From an uncultured Oscillibacter sp. (GTDB lineage: Bacteria; Bacillota; Clostridia; Oscillospirales; Oscillospiraceae): 20,217 bases of DNA. The stretch is taken from the NCBI GenBank assembly GCA_900550685.1, contig URTS01000019.1, positions 1 to 20,217 of the forward strand. Reading direction: 5' to 3'. The notes beneath the pieces were generated by a model. That model had not been told where the DNA came from and ran no database searches. It saw nothing but the letters and a program-made list of their open reading frames with translations. Shown here one piece after another: positions 12,551-20,217 of the stretch. Positions within the stretch are counted from its first letter, which is position 1. Every line of letters begins with the position of its first letter. Position numbers and translations under genes: made by a program.

Positions 12551-14764
12551 TTATTCAGATTTTTCGCCGTCCGGCTCCGGCTTCTGTTCCGGGGCGGGAC
12601 CGTCCGGCTTTTCAGTGTTCTGGGCATCTTCCGGTTGTCCGGACTGTTCGCCCACCGGGGCCTTGATCTTCTCGGAGATCATGTGGACCTTCCGGGCGGC
12701 GGGCTCGATGACCTCCGGCTGGGAGGGGCGGAAGCCGTTTTCATGGGCCAGGGTGGAGGCGTAGGCGTCCTCCACGGTGGAGGGGTCCCGGCCTTCGATG
12801 ATGGCAACCATCTCCGCGCCGGTGATGGTCTCCTTTTCCAGCAGGTAGGCAACCACTTTGTCCATATCGGCCCGGTTTTCCTGGATGATGTTCACGGCGT
12901 CGGCATAGCACTTGTCCAGGATGTCCTTCACCGCCTTGTCCATGGCGGCGGCGGTGTCCTGGGCGCAGTCCAGGCCGTAGCCGCCGTCCAGGTACTGGCT
13001 GCGGCGGGAGGCCAGGGCCATCATGCCGAACTGGTCGCTCATGCCGAACATAGCCACCATGTTCCGAGCTACCTGGGTGGCCTCCTGAATATCCTGGGAC
13101 GCACCGTTGGTCATGGTGTTCAGCACCACTTCCTCGGCGGCCCGGCCGCCCATGGACACGGCGATCTTCGCCATCAGTTCGTCCCGGGTCCGGAGTTCGG
13201 TCTTGTCCTCCTCCGGCATCAGCAGGGTATAGCCCAGAGCGCCCTGGGTGTGGGGCACAATGGTGATCTTCTGCACCGGCTCGGTGTTTTTCTGCTTGTA
13301 GGCCACCATGGCGTGTCCCACCTCGTGGTAGGCCACCAGCTTCTTTTCAAATTCGGTGAGGACGCTGCCCTTTTTCTCCGTGCCGGCGATGACCAGCTCG
13401 AAGGCGGCCAGCAGATCCTCCTGGCTTACCAGCTTGCGGCCCTTCCGGACGGCCCGGAGGGCAGCTTCGTTCACCAGGTTGGCCAGGTCCGCGCCCACGC
13501 AGCCTGCGGTGGCCAGAGCCACCTTTTTGAGGTTGACATCCTCTGCCAGCTTGATGTTCCGGGTGTGGACCTGGAGGGTGGCCAGACGGCCTGCCAGGTT
13601 GGGCCGGTCGATGATAATGCGGCGGTCGAACCGGCCGGGCCGCAGCAGGGCCTGGTCCAGGACCTCGGGCCGGTTGGTGGCGGCCAGCAGAATGATGCCC
13701 TTGGTGGGGTCAAAGCCGTCCATCTCGACCAGCAGCTGGTTCAGGGTCTGCTCCCGCTCGTCGTTGCCGCCGAAGCGGCCGGAGTCACGGGACTTGCCGA
13801 TGGTGTCGATCTCATCGATGAACACGATGCAGGGGGCCACCTTGCTGGCCTCCTTGAAGAGGTCACGGACACGGGAGGCACCCACGCCCACAAACATCTC
13901 CACAAAGTCGGAGCCGCTGATGGAGAAGAAGGGCACGTTGGCCTCACCGGCCACGGCTTTGGCCAGCAGCGTCTTGCCGGTGCCCGGAGGGCCCACCAGC
14001 AATGCGCCCTTGGGCAGCTTGGCGCCGATGTCGGTATATTTCTTGGGACTATGGAGGAAGTCGATGATCTCCGTCAGGGATTCCTTGGCCTCGTCCTGTC
14101 CAGCCACGTCGGCAAAGGTAACGCCGGTCTGCTTTTCCATATAGACCTTGGCGTTGGCCTTGCCCACGCCGCCGATGCCGCCCATACCGCCCATGCCCTT
14201 TTTGGACATGATCCGCATGACCAGGGAGAACATCAGCATGATGGAGGCGAAGGGCAGGATGAAATTGATGGCGAATACCAGGATGGGGTTCATCTGGGGC
14301 TCATACTTCACGTTATAGTCCGTGATCCCGGCCCCGTGCATCCGCTCCACCAGAGCGTCGTTGCTCTCCATCTTCACGGTGAAGAGCTTCAGCTCCGCTG
14401 TCTGCTGCTTGCCGTCGGCATCGGTGTAGCTGTAGACCGCCTTGCCGTCTTTGTCCGTGGACTTCGTGTAGGCCGTGCCATCCTTACTGGTGTAGACGTA
14501 GCCGTCCTTGGGGGTAATGTACAGCAGCCCCTCGGAGGAATCCACGGAGACGTCCTCCACCTGGCGGTCCTCCGTCATGGTGACGAAGTCGCTGTACTCG
14601 ATGTTGACATTGGAGGCCTGCTTCCCGGCGGTGCCCATGTAGCTGTTGGTGCAGTAGAAGATCAGGGTCAGCGCCAGCGCCCAGGCCACCAGCTTGCCCG
14701 CGCCCAGCAGATTGCTGTTGCGGTTGCCCCGCCGGTTTTTGTTGTTTTTATCGTTCTGGTCCAT
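12551..14764 (-). CDS. ftsH: ATP-dependent zinc metalloprotease FtsH
   Basis: A 737-residue membrane-bound hexameric protease that unfolds and degrades misfolded membrane proteins and short-lived regulators. It has a membrane span near 24-44, an extracytoplasmic domain of about 115 residues and a second span near 160-185. A Gly/Met-rich linker leads to the AAA+ module: Walker A GPPGTGKT at 258-265, pore loop FVGVG at 291-295, Walker B with IDEID at 316-320, and the second region of homology TNRPEVLDQALLRPGRFDR at 363-381. The zinc site is HEVGH at 480-484 with Asp558 in GASQDI as third ligand. The C-terminal 65 residues or so are Pro/Glu-rich and disordered-looking. The extracytoplasmic part is longer than usual, owing to a Tyr-Asp-Gly-rich insert at about 84-121. 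AAAGGAG lies 7 nt before the ATG, under the promoter at 14801-14828. Confidence 0.97.
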   Translation of the reverse strand: MDQNDKNNKNRRGNRNSNLLGAGKLVAWALALTLIFYCTNSYMGTAGKQASNVNIEYSDFVTMTEDRQVEDVSVDSSEGLLYITPKDGYVYTSKDGTAYTKSTDKDGKAVYSYTDADGKQQTAELKLFTVKMESNDALVERMHGAGITDYNVKYEPQMNPILVFAINFILPFASIMLMFSLVMRIMSKKGMGGMGGIGGVGKANAKVYMEKQTGVTFADVAGQDEAKESLTEIIDFLHSPKKYTDIGAKLPKGALLVGPPGTGKTLLAKAVAGEANVPFFSISGSDFVEMFVGVGASRVRDLFKEASKVAPCIVFIDEIDTIGKSRDSGRFGGNDEREQTLNQLLVEMDGFDPTKGIILLAATNRPEVLDQALLRPGRFDRRIIIDRPNLAGRLATLQVHTRNIKLAEDVNLKKVALATAGCVGADLANLVNEAALRAVRKGRKLVSQEDLLAAFELVIAGTEKKGSVLTEFEKKLVAYHEVGHAMVAYKQKNTEPVQKITIVPHTQGALGYTLLMPEEDKTELRTRDELMAKIAVSMGGRAAEEVVLNTMTNGASQDIQEATQVARNMVAMFGMSDQFGMMALASRRSQYLDGGYGLDCAQDTAAAMDKAVKDILDKCYADAVNIIQENRADMDKVVAYLLEKETITGAEMVAIIEGRDPSTVEDAYASTLAHENGFRPSQPEVIEPAARKVHMISEKIKAPVGEQSGQPEDAQNTEKPDGPAPEQKPEPDGEKSE

Positions 14765-14800
14765 GAAGAACTCCTTTCAGAGGATGGGAAATTACAAAGC

Positions 14801-14828
14801 AGTATAGCACAAAATCGCTGAAACCACA
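14801..14828 (-). promoter_or_regulatory. Promoter of ftsH
   Basis: TTGTGG (14823-14828) and TATACT (14801-14806) on the minus strand are spaced 16 nt apart. The predicted start near 14794 gives a 30-nt leader. Confidence 0.7.
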
Positions 14829-14896
14829 AGGAAAAGCCGCAGGCAATTCATAAACTTTCTGTGAATGAGGGGCAGAAAGCTTTTTTGAAAATCATC

Positions 14897-14925
14897 TTTA
14901 TTGTGCCGCGGTTGTGTGCTATACT
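14897..14925 (+). promoter_or_regulatory. Extended -10 promoter of rlmB
   Basis: TATACT (14920-14925) carries the extended element TGC immediately upstream (14917-14919). The -35 is weak (TTTATT, 14897-14902, 17-nt spacer), as is usual for extended -10 promoters. It diverges from the ftsH promoter. Confidence 0.65.
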
Positions 14926-14980
14926 ACACATGCAGTATTGCGTAAATTCTGACAAATTCCATGCTTGAGAGGATTTCTAT

Positions 14981-15754
14981 ATGACAGACGAGAGAAAAGA
15001 TCAGCTGACCGCTGAGGCCGATGGCCTCATCGAGGGCCGCAACGCGGTGATCGAAGCCCTGCGGACGGAGGCCAGCATCGATAAAATTTTCATCCAGAAG
15101 GGTGAGGTGGACAAGACTCTGGGCCACATCGCCTCCAAGGCCCGGGCGGCGGGCATCGTGGTGGTGGAGGCCGACCGGCGGAAGCTGGACAACATGAGCC
15201 GCACCCACGCCCACCAGGGCGTCATCGCCCTGGCGGCGGTGCGGGAGTACGTCAGTGTGGAGGACATTCTGGCGGACGCGGCGGCGAAGAACGAAAAGCC
15301 CCTGCTGGTGGTGTGCGACGAGATTTCCGACCCCCACAACCTGGGCGCCATCATCCGGACGGCCTACTGCGCCGGAGCCCACGGCGTCATTATCCCCAAG
15401 CGCCGCAGCGCGGGACTGACCAGCGTGGTGGCCAAGACCTCTGCCGGAGCCGTGTCCCACATGAAGGTGGCCCGGGTGCCCAACATCCCCTCCCTGCTGA
15501 AGGACCTGAAAAAGCAGGGCGTTTGGGTGTTCGGAACGGCGGCCAACGGCACCACGGGCCTGTATGACGCGGACCTGAAAGGCCCCGCCGCCATCGTCAT
15601 CGGCAGCGAGGGAGACGGCATGACCCGCCTGGCCGCCGAAAACTGCGATTTTCTGGTGAGCATCCCCATGAAGGGAGATCTGAACTCCCTGAACGCCAGC
15701 GCCTCCGCGGCAATCCTGCTGTATGAGGCGGTGCGCCAGCGGATGCAGGGCTGA
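14981..15754 (+). CDS. rlmB: TrmH/SpoU-family 23S rRNA 2'-O-ribose methyltransferase, RlmB type
   Basis: A 257-residue SAM-dependent methyltransferase with the SPOUT knot, probably methylating the 2'-OH of a 23S rRNA guanosine (G2251 in E. coli numbering). The N-terminal substrate-binding domain (to about 90) begins with GLIEGRNAVIEAL. Knot motif 1 is DPHNLGAIIRTA (117-128, Asn120), motif 2 IVIGSEGDGM (205-214) and motif 3 IPMKGDLNSLNASASAAILLYE (from 228). Length and motifs fit RlmB; a TrmH-like tRNA role is less likely because of the N-terminal domain. GAGAGGA lies 7 nt before the ATG. It is the first gene of a two-gene unit: the pseudo-ATPase-like gene begins 23 nt after its stop. Confidence 0.92.
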   Translation: MTDERKDQLTAEADGLIEGRNAVIEALRTEASIDKIFIQKGEVDKTLGHIASKARAAGIVVVEADRRKLDNMSRTHAHQGVIALAAVREYVSVEDILADAAAKNEKPLLVVCDEISDPHNLGAIIRTAYCAGAHGVIIPKRRSAGLTSVVAKTSAGAVSHMKVARVPNIPSLLKDLKKQGVWVFGTAANGTTGLYDADLKGPAAIVIGSEGDGMTRLAAENCDFLVSIPMKGDLNSLNASASAAILLYEAVRQRMQG

Positions 15755-15777
15755 GGGAACACGAAAGAGGAATCACT

Positions 15778-17961
15778 GTGTCGAAGGAACAGGAAAATGA
15801 AATGATCCGCGGGACAGGCGCGGAGACCTGGGACGTGCCCCCTTCGGACGAGGAGTATACTCTGGAGGAGATCCTGGCGGAGTACGGCAGCAGCCGCCAG
15901 CAGAAGATCCTGGAGGAGGTGGACCGGGAACTTCAGCCGGAAACGGCGGAGGAAAAGCCGGCACCTCCTGCGGAGCCTGCCGGAGAAGAAGCGCCGGAAG
16001 CGGCGCCGCCGAAGTCCGCAAAGGCCCTGTGGGCTATGCGGATGGCGGCCGCTGAGCAGGCGCGGGAGGCGGAAGAAGCTCCGGAAGCAGTGCCGGAGGA
16101 AGAGCCGGAGGAGCCGGACAAAGAACCGGAGGAAGAGCCGGAGGAGTCCCGCTTCCTGAGCCTGGAGGAGCTGGTGGGCACCACGGTGGGCGCTGTGATG
16201 GAGAAGCACCGGGAGCCGCTGCTGAAGCCGAAACGGGGCCTTTTCTCCCGGAAACGGCAGCAGGTGGACACGGAGCAGTTCTATGATCCCATGGATGCCC
16301 CGCCGCCTCCCAAACCGGTGACGGAGGCGGACACCATCGGGGAGGAGCCGGAGCTTGACGAGGTGGCTTCCGGGTACCGGGAGGACTGCCAGGCCCAGAG
16401 CCGTCCCCTGGCCTGGGCGTTTCTTGCGGCGCTGCTGCCTTTGGCGGCCATGCTGGCGGAGCAGTACGGCGTGACCATTCCCTACTGGACAGGGGACGGA
16501 GAGATCCGGTGCGTGGTCATGCTGGCCCTGCTGCTGATCAATCTGGTTTTGTGCCATCATGTGCCGGTATACGGCTTCCGGCGCATCCGGGAGGGCCGCT
16601 GCACCAGCGCCCTGCTGGTAACGCTGGCGGCGGCGGTGTCTGCGGCGGACTGCCTGCTGTGTCTGTTCCACGGGGGACGGGCCGGGGCGGCGCCCTACGC
16701 GCCGGTGGCTTCGGCAGCCCTGTTTTTTGCCCAGTGGGGCATCAGCCGGGAGAGCCGGGGCAACTGCGACAGCTTCCGGACCGCCTCGCTGGACGAACAC
16801 CCCCCTTATCTGGTGACGGAGACAGGCCGGGGCGCCTGCAAACAGAAGGGCAGCATCCGGGGCTTTTATACCACCGCCAGCCGGACGGACTACGCGGCCC
16901 GGATGCAGGCGGTGTTCCTGCCCCTGATTTTCATGGCGTCTTTGGTATTTGCGGGGCTGACCTCCCTGGGCAAGGGACGGGGGGCCGACTTTCTTTTGAA
17001 CTGGTCCGCCATCCTGACGGCGGGGGCCACCTTCTCCATGCCCCTTTGCTGGGGCCTTCCCTGGGCCCGGCTGACCCGGCGGCAGCAGAAAAGCGGCTGC
17101 GCCGTGGCGGGCTGGGACGGCGCGGCCCGCATGGGCAGGCGCCGGAGCCTGATCCTGACGGATACCGACTTGTTCCCCCCTGGGACCATCCGCCTCAACG
17201 GCGTGAAGGTCTACGGCGAGGAACTGGGCAAAGCGGCGTCCTACGCCGCCGCTGCCGCACGGGCTGCCGGATGCGGCCTGGTGCGGGTGTTCGACGGGCT
17301 GGCCGTGGGGGAAAACGCCCCCAGGGAAACGGCACAGGACCTGAGCTTTTACGAACAGGGCGGCTTTGGCTGCACCATCCACGGGGAATCCGTCCTGCTG
17401 GGAACGGCCTCCTTTATGCGCAAGCAGGATGTCCGCCTGCCCAGCAGCATCAATCTGAAAACCGGGATCTTCCTGGCCATCGATCACCAGCTGGCGGCGG
17501 TGTTCGCCGTGAAGTACGAGGCGGCGGAGAACGTGGACTACGCCCTGCGGACCATGCGCCGCAGCCGCATCACCCCCATTTTGGCGGTGCGGGACCCCAA
17601 CATCACCCCGGCGCTTTTGAGGCGGAAGTTCTATAAAAAGGTGAAGGTGGAGTATCCGGACCTGACGGACCGGGTGGCCCTCAGCGAGGCGGAGGAGGAC
17701 CGGGGACTGCCCCGGGCCCTGCTGCTGCGGGAGGGCCTGCTGCCCTATGCGGAAGCAGTAGTGGGCAGCCGCCGCCTGCGGACGGCGGTGCGCCGGGCCT
17801 CCTGGCTGTCCCTGGCGGGCAGCGCCGCCGGTGTGCTGCTGACGGCCTATCTGGTGTCTCTCCAGAAGTTCGATCTGCTGACGCCCCTGTCCCTGACGGT
17901 GTTTCTGCTGCTGTGGACGCTGCCGGTGCTGCTGATGAGCGACTGGACGGGCCGTTATTGA
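15778..17961 (+). CDS. Large membrane protein resembling a catalytically inactive P-type ATPase
   Basis: A 727-residue protein of unknown function. Residues 1-205 are hydrophilic: an early DEEYTLEEILAEYG motif (24-37), then a Pro/Glu/Ala-rich acidic tract (about 52-124). Hydrophobic stretches follow near 210-228, 245-265, 277-297, 305-321, 376-396 and 405-428, with two more near 675-693 and 701-720. That 4-2-2 order and the soluble region between the third and last pairs match P-type ATPases. The segment AARMGRRRSLILTDTDLF (449-466) aligns with the phosphorylation site: Asp462 falls at the phosphorylated Asp, but KTGT is replaced by TDLF. CTIHGESVLLGTASFM (532-547) resembles the nucleotide-domain end. 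TGES, TGD and GDGxND are all absent. The start is GTG, with AGAGGA 6-7 nt upstream. It is co-transcribed with rlmB and ends at the terminator at 17979-18021. The family relation is inferred from motif order and layout. Confidence 0.65.
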   Translation: MSKEQENEMIRGTGAETWDVPPSDEEYTLEEILAEYGSSRQQKILEEVDRELQPETAEEKPAPPAEPAGEEAPEAAPPKSAKALWAMRMAAAEQAREAEEAPEAVPEEEPEEPDKEPEEEPEESRFLSLEELVGTTVGAVMEKHREPLLKPKRGLFSRKRQQVDTEQFYDPMDAPPPPKPVTEADTIGEEPELDEVASGYREDCQAQSRPLAWAFLAALLPLAAMLAEQYGVTIPYWTGDGEIRCVVMLALLLINLVLCHHVPVYGFRRIREGRCTSALLVTLAAAVSAADCLLCLFHGGRAGAAPYAPVASAALFFAQWGISRESRGNCDSFRTASLDEHPPYLVTETGRGACKQKGSIRGFYTTASRTDYAARMQAVFLPLIFMASLVFAGLTSLGKGRGADFLLNWSAILTAGATFSMPLCWGLPWARLTRRQQKSGCAVAGWDGAARMGRRRSLILTDTDLFPPGTIRLNGVKVYGEELGKAASYAAAAARAAGCGLVRVFDGLAVGENAPRETAQDLSFYEQGGFGCTIHGESVLLGTASFMRKQDVRLPSSINLKTGIFLAIDHQLAAVFAVKYEAAENVDYALRTMRRSRITPILAVRDPNITPALLRRKFYKKVKVEYPDLTDRVALSEAEEDRGLPRALLLREGLLPYAEAVVGSRRLRTAVRRASWLSLAGSAAGVLLTAYLVSLQKFDLLTPLSLTVFLLLWTLPVLLMSDWTGRY

Positions 17962-17978
17962 CACTTGACAAGATAAAG

Positions 17979-18021
17979 TACCGGGAGACGGACATTTTAT
18001 CCGCCTCCCGGAACTTTTTTT
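17979..18021 (+). terminator. Terminator of the rlmB unit
   Basis: CCGGGAG (17981-17987) pairs with CTCCCGG (18005-18011), and an inner CGGA/TCCG pair continues the helix past one mismatch. Seven T follow at 18015-18021. It lies 20 nt after the upstream stop. Confidence 0.92.
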
Positions 18022-18137
18022 GCCCGGAAGAGACAAAACTGCCGCTTTTCAAAAAAATCTTTTTTTGCGAGACCTGACAAAAATGAAGCGGCCTTTTTGC
18101 CCACCTCTCCAAAATGTCACATCTTACAAAAAATCTG

Positions 18138-18166
18138 TTGTGCTGTTGGTGAAAAAGGGTTATAAT
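18138..18166 (+). promoter_or_regulatory. Promoter of the EF-G-like gene
   Basis: TTGTGC (18138-18143) and a perfect TATAAT (18161-18166) are spaced 17 nt apart. The predicted start near 18173 leaves a leader of about 88 nt. Confidence 0.75.
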
Positions 18167-18172
18167 TAACAC

Positions 18173-18233
18173 ATTGAAACTGCACAGTCTCAATGAGTTG
18201 ACGATTTTTCAGCGGCCCTCCGGCCGTGTCAAC
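18173..18233 (+). promoter_or_regulatory. Two hairpins in the EF-G-like gene leader
   Basis: The first pairs ATTGA-ACTG (18173-18182) with CAGT-TCAAT (18185-18194), one mismatch. The second pairs GTTGAC (18197-18202) with GTCAAC (18228-18233), enclosing two GGCC blocks (18214-18217, 18222-18225). Neither has a T-run. They precede AAGGAG at 18245-18250 and could affect transcript stability or translation. No known riboswitch class is recognised. Confidence 0.4.
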
Positions 18234-18260
18234 AGCATCAACATAAGGAGTGGAACAATC

Positions 18261-20217
18261 ATGAGCTATTCAGTACAGAACATCCGCAACGTTTGCCTGC
18301 TGGGTCACAGCGGCAGCGGTAAGACCTCTCTGGCAGAGAATCTGCTGTTCATTACCGGCGCCATCGAGCGTCAGGGCCGGGTCGCTGACGGAAATACCGT
18401 GTGCGACTATGATCCGGAAGAAGTAAAGCGTCAGATCTCTCTGTCCACGGCTGTGGCGCCCATCGATTACAAGGGCTGCCGCATCAACGTACTGGATACT
18501 CCGGGCGCATTCGATTTCTCCGGCGAGGTCATGGAGGCCCTCCGGGCCGCCGACGCCGCCATCATCGTCTGCTCCGCCAAGGACGGCGTGTCCGTAGGTA
18601 TGGAGAAGGCATGGAAGTACTGCGAAGAGCGGAATATGCCCCGCTTCATCTATATTTCCAAGACTGATGAGGATAACAGCGATTACAACGCTACTTTTGA
18701 TGCCCTTCGTGAGCGGTTCGGCAAGAACATCGCCCCTGTTGTCGTGCCCATCTGGGACGAGAACAAAAAGGTCACCGGCATCATCGATGTGCTGAATAAG
18801 CGCGCCTATGAGATGCAGGGCGGCAAGCGCGTGGAGATCGAGGTCCCCGCGGACAAGGAAGCCGTCATCACCGAGTTCAACGACGCATTGAAGGAATCCG
18901 TGGCCGAGACCAGCGAGGAATTCATGGAGCGCTTCTTCAACGGCGAGGACTTCACCTACGCCGAGATGGCCCAGGGCCTGCGCCAGGGCGTCCGTGAGCT
19001 GAGCATCTTCCCGGTGCTGTGTGGCAGCGCCGTGGCAGGCATGGGCTCTTTGATGCTGCTGGACAACATCGTGGAACTGCTGCCCTCTCCCGAGCAGGGC
19101 AACTACCACAAGGCCACTCTGGCGGACGGCTCCACCGAGGAGTTCGTGGTCTCCGCCGGTGGCGTGCCCGCGGCCTTCGTGTTCAAGACCATCTCTGACC
19201 AGTACGGCAAATATTCCTTCGTGAAGGTCCTCTCCGGTGTCATCACGCCGGATATGACCCTGGTCAACGCCCGCACCGGCGACAGCGAGAAGCTGGGCCG
19301 CCTGTATACCATGCGGGGCAAGAAGGCCATCGAGGTCAAGGAGCTGATGTGCGGCGATATCGGCGCCATCGGCAAGATGGAAAAGGTCAAGACCGGCGAC
19401 ACCCTGTGCGACAGCCGTAAGGTGGTGGCCCTGAAGGGCATCCCCTTCGCGGAGCCCTGCTATTCCGTGGCCATCGCCCCCAAGACCCGTGGCCAGGATG
19501 ACAAGGTGGCCCAGGGCCTGGCCCGCCTCAATGAGGAAGATCCCTCCTTCACCGTGGTCAACAACGCCGAGACCCACCAGATGGTTCTCTCCGGCGCCGG
19601 CGATATGCAGGTGGACGTGCTGGTCAGCAAGCTGAAGAGCCGGTTCAACGTGGAAGTGGCCCTGAGCCCCGTCCGGGTTGCCTACCGCGAAAAGATCCGC
19701 AAGACCGTGCAGAAGCAGGGCCGCCACAAGAAGCAGACCGGCGGCAGCGGCCAGTTCGGCGACGTGTGGATCCGCTTCGAGCCCCAGACCGAGCAGGATG
19801 ACATGATCTTTGCCGAGGAGGTGTTCGGCGGCTCTGTGCCCAAGAACTACTTCCCCGCCGTGGAAAAGGGCCTCCGGGAGGCCTGCGCCCACGGTCCCCT
19901 GGCGGGCTATCCCGTGGTGAATCTGAAGGCCGTTCTGTACGATGGCTCCTATCACCCTGTGGACTCCTCCGAAATCGCATTTAAGACCGCGGCCCAGCTG
20001 GCCTTCAAGGCCGCTCTGCCCGAGGCCAATCCCTGCCTGATGGAGCCTGTCGGTGAGCTGAAGGTCACCGTGCCCGACAGCTACATGGGCGACGTTATGG
20101 GCGATCTGAACAAGCGCCGGGGCCGCGTCATGGGTATGGACCCCGCCGGCAACGGTGAGCAGGTCATCACCGCCGAGGTCCCCATGGGCGAGATGAGCAC
20201 CTATGCCATCGACCTCC
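18261..20217 (+). CDS. EF-G-like translational GTPase (EF-G paralogue, second type), partial at 3' end
   Basis: The first 652 residues of an EF-G-fold GTPase; the window ends before the stop. It starts ATG after AAGGAG (10 nt spacing). The P-loop is GHSGSGKT at 15-22, typical of the EF-G-2 / FusA2-type paralogues; canonical EF-G has AHIDAGKT. Switch II has DTPG at 79-82, and the guanine-specificity motif reads SKTD at 133-136 instead of NKxD. Domain II (VPAAFVFKTISDQYGKYSFVKV), domain IV (KKQTGGSGQFGDVWIRFEP) and the start of domain V (MEPVGELKVTVPDSYMGDVMGDLNKRRG) are all present in order. Canonical EF-G drives translocation. The paralogues are conserved in Clostridia and Actinobacteria, but their role is poorly defined. 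It has its own promoter and a structured leader. The genome probably holds a separate true fusA in a ribosomal cluster. Confidence 0.9.
   Translation, partial: MSYSVQNIRNVCLLGHSGSGKTSLAENLLFITGAIERQGRVADGNTVCDYDPEEVKRQISLSTAVAPIDYKGCRINVLDTPGAFDFSGEVMEALRAADAAIIVCSAKDGVSVGMEKAWKYCEERNMPRFIYISKTDEDNSDYNATFDALRERFGKNIAPVVVPIWDENKKVTGIIDVLNKRAYEMQGGKRVEIEVPADKEAVITEFNDALKESVAETSEEFMERFFNGEDFTYAEMAQGLRQGVRELSIFPVLCGSAVAGMGSLMLLDNIVELLPSPEQGNYHKATLADGSTEEFVVSAGGVPAAFVFKTISDQYGKYSFVKVLSGVITPDMTLVNARTGDSEKLGRLYTMRGKKAIEVKELMCGDIGAIGKMEKVKTGDTLCDSRKVVALKGIPFAEPCYSVAIAPKTRGQDDKVAQGLARLNEEDPSFTVVNNAETHQMVLSGAGDMQVDVLVSKLKSRFNVEVALSPVRVAYREKIRKTVQKQGRHKKQTGGSGQFGDVWIRFEPQTEQDDMIFAEEVFGGSVPKNYFPAVEKGLREACAHGPLAGYPVVNLKAVLYDGSYHPVDSSEIAFKTAAQLAFKAALPEANPCLMEPVGELKVTVPDSYMGDVMGDLNKRRGRVMGMDPAGNGEQVITAEVPMGEMSTYAIDL

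Noticed and set aside
12635..14821. Plus-strand open frame of about 728 codons opposite ftsH
   Set aside because: Antisense shadow of ftsH, whose Walker, SRH and HEVGH motifs are unmistakable.
15364..18036. Minus-strand open frame of about 890 codons opposite rlmB and the pseudo-ATPase
   Set aside because: Arg/Gln/Pro-rich shadow of two plus-strand genes. The plus frame has the ribosome sites, membrane segments and a terminator at the right end.

Overview
The window looks like the chromosome of a GC-rich Clostridia member, most likely an Oscillospiraceae-type gut anaerobe (Oscillibacter / Lawsonibacter / Flavonifractor neighbourhood). This is inference from the GC-rich coding bias, AGGAGG-type ribosome sites, sigma-A-like promoters, a tRNA-sensing T-box leader and the gene content. 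No rRNA, tRNA, CRISPR array, insertion sequence or phage gene was found. Thirteen genes are assigned, plus a 26-codon microgene and a set of promoters, terminators and palindromes.

Layout. (1) 1-2016, minus strand: asparagine synthetase AsnB behind its own promoter and a T-box riboswitch with terminator. (2) 2180-3043, plus: a beta-hydroxyacid dehydrogenase, ending in a hairpin shared with the convergent next cluster. (3) 3113-5464, minus: an apparent operon of uridine phosphorylase, a small MscS channel and a Pat-like N-acetyltransferase. (4) 5612-8352, plus: a metal-transport cassette with a strong promoter, a 26-residue membrane microprotein, a DUF6110-like 95-residue protein, an intergenic hairpin, an unusual P1B-type ATPase and a very strong terminator. 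(5) 8374-9252, plus: a DUF554 membrane protein. (6) 9256-10554, minus: a membrane-anchored XRE regulator with a 19-bp perfect palindrome upstream. (7) 10681-14828, minus: FtsH protease, then a GNAT acetyltransferase and an acetyl-CoA hydrolase/CoA-transferase family enzyme. (8) 14897-18021, plus: the RlmB-type rRNA methyltransferase followed after 23 nt by a 727-residue membrane protein that looks like a catalytically dead P-type ATPase. (9) 18138-end, plus: an EF-G-like GTPase, cut by the window edge.

Most of this is housekeeping: amino-acid supply under tRNA control, nucleoside salvage, osmotic safety valve, protein quality control, ribosome modification and a translation factor. The two parts worth real attention both concern P-type ATPases. 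One is an active-looking pump that keeps DKTGT, TGES, TGD and GDGVND but has Phe-Ser-Cys where the CPC metal motif is expected, no CxxC in its N-terminal domain, and two small companion proteins. The other is the rlmB-linked protein, which keeps a P-type-like membrane layout but has lost the phosphorylation, dephosphorylation and hinge motifs, and carries a 200-residue acidic, proline-rich cytoplasmic N-terminus.
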